Positions 30,428 through 39,699 of a stretch of DNA of 60,000 nt are shown here, one piece after another. Positions within the stretch are counted from its first letter, which is position 1; each line of letters starts with the position of its first letter. The notes under the pieces were generated by a model. The model was given only the letters and a program-made list of their open reading frames with translations. It ran no database searches and was not told the origin of the DNA. The position numbers and the translations under genes are program-made. Location of the stretch: contig NC_088319.1 in the NCBI RefSeq assembly GCF_910592395.1, positions 6,264,001 to 6,324,000 of the forward strand, in the 5' to 3' direction. This stretch comes from Lineus longissimus (lineage: Eukaryota > Nemertea > Pilidiophora > Heteronemertea > Lineidae).

Positions 30428-32924
30428 ACTTGAGCGTTTTCAGGCGTTCCAAACTTGTGAACCAATTCATCCATTTGGTTCTGACGGATTCAGGGAGTTC
30501 CTGGTCCCATTGGTAACCTTCCTTCCACAAGTCTTGTAGACCAATTTTTGCAGTCAGGATAACGGGTGTAACGAGGCCTATAACGTCATACACTCGCGCC
30601 AATGCGCTTAGAACTATCCGTTTTGTTAGTTTGTCAGGCATGTTCCAGCATGTGCGTTCCACGGTTGCTGAGAAACATTTGGGTATCTTCATGGGTATTG
30701 ATATGTTGTCCTGGTCCCTGTCCCACAACACTCCCAAAAACTTCTCGTCTCCCATCTGATCCGAATTATCCGATTCTGGGTTTCCCTTTCTCCCAAGTTG
30801 TTCATTCGAAATCCATTCTTTTATTTTGAAGTGTCCGCTATCAAATATTTCATTGATCTCCTCAGTACGTTTGGTTGCTGCTGGGATAGTAGGTAACGAA
30901 TCGCCGATGTCATCCATGTAGCGACACCGCTTGATCGTGGCCACAGCCTCCGGGAAGGTCTCTTCGTATTCTTCTGCGGTGAGGTCAATAGCTGTGTTAG
31001 CTAGTGCTGGTGATGAGACATCTCCAAATGTTAGCACCTGCTTAACATACACGTCTGACGCGCGCTTTTCGAAGTCCCGCCATAAGAATCGAATGGTGTG
31101 TGCATCACGTACGGGATCAACTAGAATTTGGTAATACATTTTTGATTCATCCCCTACGATGGCTACGTGGTTCTCTCGAAATCGTGTTAGCACCCCCAGA
31201 AGATTATTGAGCAAATATGGTCCTTTCCGCAAATATTCGTTTAGTACATGTCCCTGATAACTCGCAGCTGAATTGAAGACGATGCGACACGGAGTTGTCT
31301 TCTTTTCTGGACGGTCTACTGCGTGATGACTAATGTAGTGTACAGGCCCTGTATGCGTTTGGATCTCCTCTTGAGTTAGTTTCCTTGCTGATCCCTTTTC
31401 CACAAGCGCTTTGATTTGTCCATCATACATTTTCCCATGCTCAGGGTTTCTCATCAATCGTTTTTCTGTGCTGACAAGTTTGGCCTTTGCTTGATTATAG
31501 TTGTCTGGTAACTCGGCAGGATCACGACGCCATGGTAGTGGTATCATCCAACGGTTCCCAACCTTTGTTGCGCTGTCCCGAATCATCGTTGCTTCCCTCT
31601 TCTCGATCAACCCAAGTGGCTTATCTTGACTCTTCTTAACACCTGCACAACACGGGTTCAATGCTACTCCCATTTCTTCAGAAGACCAGAAAGTTGACAT
31701 ATCAACGGGTTTTAATAGAGAAACCTGATAAAGTCCATGTGTCATTCCATGGTTGACTGCCATCGCCCCAAAAATCACCGTCCCAAGAATTGAATGATGA
31801 ATGGCAAATCTCCCCTGGACATCTGTGCTCCCACTGAAAAACTTTGCGTGGTCAATACCAATGAGAATATCGACGGGGCCTGCTCCTCGATTTAGTAACG
31901 CTGAGTTGTTTTCGCACATATTCAAGCATTTTGGATCAACCGAAGCGATATCAGCACTTATTTTATCAATCGCGATGACTCTAATTGTATACTGAGATTT
32001 TCCATCGAGTGACTGTACCTGTAACTTGTGAACTTTTCTTTCGAGCAATTCCTCTTGACCCCCAACTTTGCTGATGTTTATGACTATGTTTTCACCACTT
32101 AAGCCTAAGGTGCGTGCGTAGTCGGAACGAATCAATGAAAGCTGTGACCCACTATCAAAAAGAAGAATGCCACTTTTGCTTCCATTGGTTCTAGGATTAA
32201 TACCATTAACTTTCAGAACAGGCAACAAATTACTACTACACATGCTGACGGAAGTGTTTGATGCAGCTCGGTCAAAAGGGGCACCATGCAGTAACGGATG
32301 GTGACTATAAGGACAACTTTCACTACCAGTGACCATTTCACAGCGTTTTCGACTGCGACACAGAGCCCTATGTATATTCAAGCAAAAGTAACACGCCCGA
32401 GCTTTCCTCACTACAGTCAATCGCGTTTCTAAGTTCATATCTTTAAAAGTTTGACAGTCTTCAGGCTTGTGCTGAACATCTTTATTGCAAACCCAGCAGT
32501 TCCAACTTGTACGTCTCGACGGCACCTGGCCGATTTCCGCTGGCTTTTGGTAGGTTGAATTGTCAACAAACGGCACCTCTGTCCCCTGTTGTGATCGGGC
32601 CTGTGGTTGCAGTGATGTAACATCCTTATCGTCCGTCCCGACCAGATTTACAGCATGTTTACTCTGTGAAGAATGTACACTGCGAATTTCAGCACCAGCG
32701 ACTTGTCGAATCCAAATCTCGCCTTTCATCCACTCAAGCAAGGTACTGATTGACGGTTGAATGCCCTTGGTTTGTCGATGCGTGGCCCATTTCAAACGAT
32801 CCGAGAATGGAAGCTTTTTCTCTATTAGTCCAATAGTAGTAGAATTGTCAATATCTGACGCACGTTTCAGTTCGTCTAGGGCGATTTTCTTGACCAAGTG
32901 GTGCAATTCTACGAATTGAGACAA
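30363..32924 (-). pseudogene. BEL/Pao gag end, zinc knuckles, aspartic protease and reverse transcriptase
   Basis: An 853-codon frame continues gag after a stop codon. Residues 142-210 have Cys/His knuckles (CWVCNKDVQHKPEDC, CYFCLNIHRALC). Residues 253-260 read ILLFDSGS, the retropepsin catalytic motif. Residues 505-680 are RT, with PCRIVFNSAAS, LLNNLLGVLTRFR and the catalytic RYMDDIGDS (669-672 YMDD intact). The sequence then runs to a frameshift near 30,405. No Met is needed because it belongs to a single gag-pol frame. Confidence 0.85.
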
Positions 32925-33614
32925 TTAGTTTGGCTGGACAGATTTGAATTTGTCCAAAGTTCCGATTAACACATCCGATGCCAAACGCGGGTTGCCGTAT
33001 TTATCGTCGAGCGCCGCCCACGCAGATACATAGTTTTTCTCACCCTGTAACCAGTCCGCTGGCTCCTGGCTGAGGCAGGTTCGTAAGACGTAAAGTGCCT
33101 CCTGGGGTGCGTAGCGTCCGTCCACCAAGAACCGAAAATCACGTTTAAAATCAAAATAGTCCAGAATATTCCCACTGAACTTAGGCAACGGTGCCTTTTG
33201 AGTCCTGATGCGGAGGTTATTGGATGATTTGCCCGTTGTTGAAACAGTACCCCTTAAGTCGTCCACTGATTTCAACTTATCTGCGTCATCTTCCTGAAGC
33301 TCGGTTTTATAATCGTTGATAGACCAGGATAGTTTATCGGATTTTTCAATGATGTCCTCGATCCACGCATTTTCCCCATCTATCTTATCTAAGTCCAGTA
33401 ACAGGAGATAATGCTCATGCACTTTATTAACTTTGGCCAACGCTTCCTTGAATTTGTGTTCCGCCTCTATCACTTCGTTCAAAGGTCTACTGTGGTCAAG
33501 AATGTTTTTCACTGAAGTCATAGTGCGGGTTAGAACTGATTTTGCCACTGACCGTGCCTTCCTAGTTGCCTCCACGTCCCCCATGATTAACAGACGTGAA
33601 ACTGACGATACCAA
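32925..33614 (-). pseudogene. BEL/Pao gag, N-terminal part
   Basis: A likely start is the internal Met at about 33,584 (MGDVEATRKARS). A helical region follows, then PLPKFSGNILDYFDFKRDF and YVLRTCLSQEPADWLQG, the gag blocks seen in Pao elements (DUF1759-like). A TAA at 32,925-32,927 (after KFKSVQPN) stops the frame, but the next codons in the same frame resume gag (SQFVELHHLVKK). So this is either a nonsense mutation or, less likely, a read-through stop. Confidence 0.8.
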
Positions 33615-33841
33615 AGAACGTTTGGGCGTGGTTTTCCCGACAGCTCCTGATCGAACTCCTCCGGAAAGAACGGGCGTGATGGCCCCTGGTCGAGCCTCCT
33701 CCAGGACGAGCGAGCGTGATTTCCCAGACGGTGATTGCTGCGGGTCAGTTCTTTGTCCTTGACGGTTGTTTCAAATGCAGGTTCTTTGTCCCGGATAACC
33801 ACACATTTCGGTTTCGGTAGTTTCGGATTTGTTTCAAATGG

Positions 33842-34493
33842 TGAAGACCTGGATACTGGGATGTTCAATATATAGTTTTATTTGAAACCTGAAACATATG
33901 GACTACATTTAGCACCGGACAGTAAAATAGACAGAGTAGGCCATACATGTTTTAAATATTGATATTTTCCGGATGTTTTTAAACTGTTTTTTATCCTCAT
34001 GAAATCACCACTTTTAATGTACTCATTTAATATTATGTACAGTGCTTAGAAAATGTATGCACCATTATTTTAGCACTTTAAACCAAATAAATTATTATTA
34101 TTATTATTATTACATGAATTACAAACAGTGACATACAAAAGTGAAAAAGAATATTTTTTGGTATTTTAAGAATATATGAAAAGAAGGAACCTACAAAACA
34201 GTAATACAACATGGAACTAAATGAAATGCATAAAATTAAATACTTACAAATCCGAAACTACCGAAACCGAAATGTGTGGTTATCCGGGACAAAGAACCTG
34301 TCCTTACTATATGTACTTCCAGACCAAGTGCAGTAAAATTTGTGAATGACAAAAAGGGCGTAAAAGAAGCCTAAAAGGTAAAAATAGCTCGTGACGTAAA
34401 AAGTGCCGCCAAAACCGAAGTGCGAAGTTCGCGAAATTTAAAACTGGTAAATAGAATAAAAGAAAGTCCAAGATTCGCATTATCAGCGAAACA
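33842..34493 (-). repeat. 5' LTR of the BEL/Pao element (652 bp, with an insertion)
   Basis: Matches the 3' LTR (28,559-29,029) with an extra block of about 181 bp at 33,933-34,113. Confidence 0.8.
33933..34113 (+). mobile_element. Short SINE-like or 5'-truncated LINE insertion in the BEL 5' LTR
   Basis: Absent from the partner LTR. It ends in CACTTTAAACCAAATAAATT followed by an ATT repeat, the tail form of many short non-LTR insertions. A repeated AC at both edges may be a very short duplication. No promoter boxes recognised. Confidence 0.5.
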
Positions 34494-34734
34494 ATCAGCG
34501 ACTCCACTCATGTCAGGAAAGCCAATATCATGAACAGGTCCCACTGAACAGAAATAGAAATGAAATAGCTTTATCATTTGACACTGCACTAGGCCCTAGC
34601 AGAAGATTGTCAATAAATTATGAAATATTCAATACCAGTAAAAGTCTCGGAGCACTTATCATCCTTCACCTATTGCGATTGGCCTGCCCAAGGCCCTTGG
34701 CCAGTTGACATGACACTGCCATTGTATTTGTAGG

Positions 34735-34805
34735 CTGTCATGATGTAATTGTAGGCTAGGCTAGGGCTAGGCTAGGCCTAGGCCTATAGCCTAGGGCCTA
34801 CTTCT
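34735..34805. repeat. TAGGC-type low-complexity repeat
   Basis: A run of TAGGCTAGGC and TAGGCCTAGGCCTA units, locally palindromic, in the intron of the Kolobok-like gene. Confidence 0.7.
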
Positions 34806-35589
34806 AAATTGCCATCCTTGCAATTTTTGCATGTTTGCTAAAAACCGGGTTCAGCTGCAGATTTTATGATTGGGATAGCCATCCTGGCCTAATAATAGTA
34901 CCAAACCTTCCTAACATCTTGGAAAGCAGACAGAAAAAAATCAAAACACCATACCTTGGCAAAACGCCAGGCAGTGAGTGTCGGTAGATTTTGCACACTC
35001 ACACTGTGCTGTAAGCCTAAATGCTGTACATGCTACGTGTATGACAGTACATACCTCGCAGAGCCGAGTGCGGCTCGAGCATCATCAATTTCCATCGGGA
35101 TATTTGGTAGAGGCAGACCTTCAAGAGTCCCAAGAAGAAACTTTGCAAAGTCTTCATCAAACTGATAATTATATTCCTTCCTTCTCTGTTTCCAACAATT
35201 GAAAGTTGCTGCAGTCAACCTGATGCGTTTATCCGCGAGCGAATCGACAAGACGAGGCATTTTTCAAGCATCCGAATGGTACCTTACAGATCCGCAAGGG
35301 GTGCGTTACCGAAAATGTTGCAAAAATCAATAACGTGATCGTAAATATTGTCATATTTTTCAAGATGAGAGTATGTAAATGATACGCAAACGGTAAACCA
35401 ATGAAAGGCCGGTATCTATTGAACCTTACAAGTAATTTGGGGGGCCTTGAAACTCCTTATATTTATCAATGAAACCTTATTCCCGCCTAAGGTTTTGACC
35501 GGGCCGTCCAAAACTCCCCATTTTTTGGCGGGCCCTTCCCTTTAAGTAGCTTGATAAATACGGGCCGTGTCCTCTGCTCGGGCTAGTGA

Positions 35590-36811
35590 GTCTACTGGAA
35601 TTGATCAATTGCCGCCATCTTGATGTTGGCATCCTGAGATTCAGGGTTTTGATAATCAGGTTACGTCATCCACTGCATCACCAGTTCAGACTGTAAATCT
35701 TATTCAAGCCGAATGAGTGCCACTTTTCCTCAGAAAACGTTTTCTTAATTAGTAACTAAGAAAATATGATCTTAATAAATAAAATCTGACACTTACTGGT
35801 GGGTTTGTATGGAGAACTATAAACGCAGCGTAGTGCAGCAATCATTTTCGCGGGCTTAGTGGTGATGCGTAGCCTCATTATAATAAGAAAGATTCTTTCC
35901 TTTTCTATATCCGCGGTACTGCTTTTCAAGATGGTAGCAAGTCACTAGTTCTAGAGGGTATGCATTATTTAAGGAGCTGTAGACGCATGTTCCTAAAATA
36001 TGCATTGTGACGTCAGTTCATGCATATTAATAAAGTTGAGACCTATATAACACGCATGCGCAGTGATGTGCTGGCCTACTTCGAGTAGAGTACCTACCTT
36101 TTCTACATCATATTATATGTCTTGGAAAAGTCAAACAAAATTAGTGGTGATCCGGATACAACATGTTTGTCTCATAAATGCTTTGACACATTAAGCAATA
36201 AACATACATACTAGTTATATAAATGCCAACATTTATTATTTCATTTTTCTTTCACCGGTGACCTGGGCTGCTATCTGCCTTGATTGGAGAAATCAGCTTG
36301 CACTTCTTTATTCGAGCATCCGCATGTCACTCTTCTTGTTGTAGATTAGGCTCTGAGGAATATATAGGGATAGATGAATAGATCTGGTCTGATCAGCCTC
36401 ATAGCAGCCGGGCCTCGTAGGCCTGTAGGCTTGCCGATTGTTCAAAAAAGGTTTATTTGCTTGGCATTCATTTCCCCTTTAATTTATCCCAAAAAACTTC
36501 TAATTACTACTATCTTGTTGGAAAATTTTCCTACCAATCACCCCCCCCCCCTTGGGGAGAAGTGGGTTATCTGTACAAACTCCATCCGATCCATGTAAAC
36601 ACAATACCCCACGTGTAATTGTTAACTGAAATGATTACAACCAATCGCATTGGTCACATTTTCTCATTTAATATGTGTGTTGCATACGTCACAACCTCAT
36701 TAATATGCATGAACTGTCGTCAAAAGGAACAAGCCTCTACAGCTCCTTAAATAATGCCTACCGTTCTAGAGGCGTTGTAAGGAAAAAATCAGCGCCTCTA
36801 GTGTCAAGATT
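35590..36811. repeat. Unclassified repeat, copy 1 (split by an inverted-repeat element)
   Basis: The parts 35,590-35,957 and 36,763-36,811 match 37,432-37,822: both contain GATCAATTGCCGCCATCTTG, AACGCAGCGTAG, ATCCGCGGTACTGCTTTTC and CTAGTGTCAAGATTG in order. No coding sequence and no clear ends. Confidence 0.6.
35958..36762. mobile_element. Inverted-repeat DNA element (805 bp) with 10-bp target duplication
   Basis: Left end GTATGCATTATTTAAGGAGC; right end, inverted, GGTAGGCATTATTTAAGGAGC. The inverted similarity extends over about 80 bases, including GTTCATGCATATTAAT. GTTCTAGAGG is found at 35,948-35,957 and 36,763-36,772, while the paralogous repeat has a single GTTTTAGAGG (37,778-37,787). 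An 8-10 bp duplication fits hAT, P or Mutator types. The core TCTAGA is frequent in hAT targets. No transposase remains. Confidence 0.7.
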
Positions 36812-36845
36812 GATCGCATCATCAGGTGTTGGTCCATTCTCCAAA

Positions 36846-36877
36846 GCAGAGATGATATTCAAGCATATCATCTCTGC
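36846..36877. repeat. Perfect 13-bp inverted repeat
   Basis: GCAGAGATGATAT (36,846-36,858) and its exact complement (36,865-36,877) with a six-base loop. Function unknown. Confidence 0.7.
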
Positions 36878-37431
36878 CAGTATTGTCTTCCATTACACGT
36901 GCATTGCATGTATAATGTACACAAGTGTACGCGGCAAGAATCTTCGAACAAAGTTCCGGAAATGTGGCGATTTACTAAAGACCTTAAATTCTGCAGTAAT
37001 GTTACCTTGTTTGATATTACTAAAGTGAATATTCATTTCCATTTCGAGCCGATTAAGTCTTTTTCAGGCCCAATTTCACCTCGCTTCAAATCATCGTCTC
37101 CACGAATACACTTGATCACACAACAATGTTCTATATGCTACCAAAATAGTGCGCATAAAACCCCTCAAAATCACTTTGTTTTTGGAGGGTTTTTTTCTGG
37201 AAAAAAAGGCTTAAAATGCAATTATGACAACCTTTTTGAATTTTTGGACTAAAAAGATCTACAAAAAGTCTTGTAGTTTCGTGGATGAGGAAATTATTCA
37301 CCACATTCGGATTGCAATGGCGGCCATTTCAAGCAGGGACGGAACGATGTCGATAGTTCCGATCATGCGCAATGAGGTTGGGTTCACCCCGGTCCCAAAC
37401 TCGCGCCGTGCCGAAATTTAAAAAATTCAGA

Positions 37432-37822
37432 CACTGGATTTGATCAATTGCCGCCATCTTGGATGTCAGCATCCTGATATTCAGGGTTTTGACAATCCTA
37501 CGTCATAAACTGTGTCGCCAGTTCAGATTGTAAATCTTATTCAGTATAATTAGTGCCATAAAACGTTTTCTTTTATTAATACATAACAAAATATGATATT
37601 CATGAATACAATTTGACACGTATTATAGTGGATTTTAAGATGATAGTACGGAGAACTACAAACGCAGCGTAGGGCATCGCGAGCTTTGTGGTGTTGCGAT
37701 AGCCTCACAGCAATAAGAAAGAGTCTTTCCTGATCTACATCCGCGGTACTGCTTTTCAAGATGGTGGCAACTTACTAGTTTTAGAGGCGTTGTAAGGAAC
37801 AAAATCAGTGCACCTAGTGTCA
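37432..37822. repeat. Unclassified repeat, copy 2 (uninterrupted)
   Basis: Paralogue of 35,590-36,811 without the inserted element; it serves as the empty site. Confidence 0.6.
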
Positions 37823-37939
37823 AGATTGCTCCAGTCCTAGTTAAGGACCAGTCCGTGATAAAACTCGTCCAAACACTTACCGCTTAAGTCTGATACAGAG
37901 ATCTCGGTTTCAACCCACAAAAGAGGTCATACACGGAGC

Positions 37940-38957
37940 CGGTCGTGATAAAGCACTTTCCGATTTGACGAAGCTGATCCTGATGCCGAAGTTTGAACAA
38001 ATCCTGTCCGACGAGTTACAGTCTTCTCCAATTCATTGCATGGATCCGCCCCAGGACGCCATCCTTACACTTCAGCATGCCCTGAAAACACCCACCATCG
38101 CAGCCGTACCATACAGGTTCATCAAGACCAGACATAGCGGAGTTGTCAGATGAGTTGGCAGAAGCAGTCGCAGATTCGAAAAAATCGTTCGTGATAACCC
38201 GATTACCTTCGATCACCCGATTCTCGTGCATCACCCGATCCCCAGCCAGGACAGACTTTGGATGCTGACAAACGGGATAGTGTCGACAAACTGGATTATG
38301 GCCCACATTTTTTAAACTTGCTAATGACATGATGTCAAACATGAATGTATGATGACTAATTTGAATAAGTTCTTTGCCGGAGAGGCAATAAACACTCCGT
38401 TAGGTGCACCAGTTGCTCTCGGGGCACCACTTCCTCCCGAGGTCATCGCCGTCGATGATAACAACTCAGAGAATAGGATCGGTGACGACAAGGTCACCGA
38501 CTCCAATGCCTCGAACCATTTTTTTAGTCAGAATCAGGTCACTGCTGATAATCCAAAGGCCCCGGTGCGTGCCTCGTTTTCTTCGGTCGCCTTGGCCTGA
38601 GATGCCCATGTCAAATTAGAAAACAAAGAAAAGATATGGGCCAAAGAATACGCCAAGCTTTCGAACCCAGCTTAGCAGAAGAAGCAGTCTTTTACGATAA
38701 ATAGCGTTGGCACCGAGGGGAACGAGTCACTTACCTTCTCTTTTGGGACCCCTAAGGTGAAGATCACTTCCTTTACGCAACGACAGTCGGCTTTCGCTAT
38801 TTTTCAGTCAATTTGTTTGGACAAATTTCCTTCTTCATCAAAGCAGCTCAGGTACGAGGCCAGTGTTAAAGATTTAATGGTCACATGTGGTGGCCGGATG
38901 TTTTATGACGAGGGATTCACCGTCCTTAATGTATATTCAGATACATATAAAAAATAG
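37940..38957 (+). pseudogene. Gag-like fragment, possibly of a DIRS/Ngaro-type retroelement
   Basis: The plus strand shows open pieces: MPKFEQILSDELQSSP with ALKTPTIAAVPYRFIK, a Met frame from 38,349, and a piece from about 38,690 reading LTFSFGTPKVKITSF then AFAIFQSICLDKFPSSSKQL and GGRMFYDEGF. The last resembles the AFxIFxxIxLxKxP...FYDEQFR pattern I recall from DIRS/Ngaro gag-like proteins. In-frame stops separate the pieces. No RT or tyrosine recombinase is present. Confidence 0.35.
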
Positions 38958-39095
38958 GGTTCTAGAGGTGTTGGCGGTACCCTCTCAACCGTTTCAGCAA
39001 ATTTTCTATTTTATTATATTTATGGTCACATGACCCTAAATTCCGACTCTTTGGTCACGTGATGCATTCACCGTTTACCCTTTCTAGGGTTTCCT
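38928..39095 (+). repeat. Direct repeat, copy 1
   Basis: About 168 bp including TATTATATTTATGGTCACAT and TTTGGTCACGTGA; it recurs at 39,495-39,668. Both follow CACCGTCCTTA. Confidence 0.65.
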
Positions 39096-39494
39096 ATCTC
39101 ACATTTTGCAGAGAATGTTCTCTCTATGTAACCTGTTTAGCCAATAGATATATTTCTCAAATCTTGGCCTAATCGGTCCATAATGAATCTATATACAGTG
39201 TTGTGTTAGTCATTCTGGGTGTATCTAGGGGATAAATGCATATTATGAGGAAGTCATCAATTATAATAGACTTTATGCTGGGATACACTAGTTTGACCTG
39301 ATCTGAACTGCTAAGCCCCAATATTTGAGGACACCGTTTTATTCTCATCACACTTCAAAAAATGCAAATTAGTTCTTTGTTTTAAGGAGACACCACGAGG
39401 CTGTCTCCTCACTCGCCAAAAGAATCTGAAGCTAACGCAACGATCTATTCTACAACTTGGACTTTTTACCGTCCTCCTCCCCATCCACCGTCCT

Positions 39495-39668
39495 TATTGT
39501 ATATGCATATACATATAAAATATTTGGGATTTAAAGGTGTTGGCGTTACCCTCTCAGGCGTTTCAGCAAATTGTCTAATTTATTATATTTATGGTCACAT
39601 GACCCTAAATTCAATCTCTTTGGTCACGTGACGCATTTACCTTTTACCCTTTCAAGGGTTTCCTTTTT
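39495..39668 (+). repeat. Direct repeat, copy 2
   Basis: Second copy of the 38,928-39,095 repeat with scattered differences. Direct repeats next to gag-like sequence could be remnants of the split direct repeats of Ngaro-type elements, or simple duplication. Confidence 0.65.
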
Positions 39669-39699
39669 AAAAAAATTCAATTGCGGAAATACGTACTAA

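Larger units (their letters stand above)
28553..34499 (-). mobile_element. BEL/Pao LTR retrotransposon with 6-bp target duplication ATCAGC
   Basis: The element is 28,559-34,493 and ATCAGC flanks it at 28,553-28,558 and 34,494-34,499. The long terminal repeats start TG and end CA. Internal order on the minus strand is gag, zinc knuckles, aspartic protease, RT, RNase H region, then only the end of integrase. A purine-rich tract (GAGGTGGGAGAG) precedes the 3' LTR. The insertion falls inside a coding exon of the Kolobok-like gene, and the exon reads on in frame when the element and one duplication are ignored. LTRs differ at only a few sites apart from one insertion, so it is fairly young. Confidence 0.85.
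26094..35260 (-). pseudogene. Kolobok-like DDE transposase gene, multi-exon, broken by BEL and LINE insertions
   Basis: Exons on the minus strand: 35,260-35,055 (MPRLVDSLADKRIRL start); 34,543-34,494 joined across the BEL element to 28,558-28,448 (acidic); 28,259-28,111 (acidic); 27,785-27,253; 27,045-26,836; 26,512-26,373; 26,196-26,094. Exons from 34,543 on have AG or GT at their visible ends; how exon 1 joins is unresolved because the phases do not match. The core has GNSYAKVAHLAKFMNL, PLDLCGDGRCDS (first catalytic Asp region), FSAKYLQYSFMD, FTTNDHRPTR, THYLDVWHRSKKIG and VNHFWFSCGTCKGD, the order in the DGRCDSPG transposase family I associate with Kolobok. Exon 26,196-26,094 has a frameshift (QELL then WVKPIVNH). 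The exons with the final acidic residue are missing here. No TTAA-flanked ends were found. Confidence 0.6.

Noticed and set aside
29670-30539. Plus-strand ORFs opposite BEL RNase H
   Set aside because: Shadow frames of the minus-strand polyprotein, with no motifs.
38016-38342. Minus-strand 108-residue ORF
   Set aside because: Opposite strand of the gag-like fragment, with internally repetitive composition and no family resemblance.
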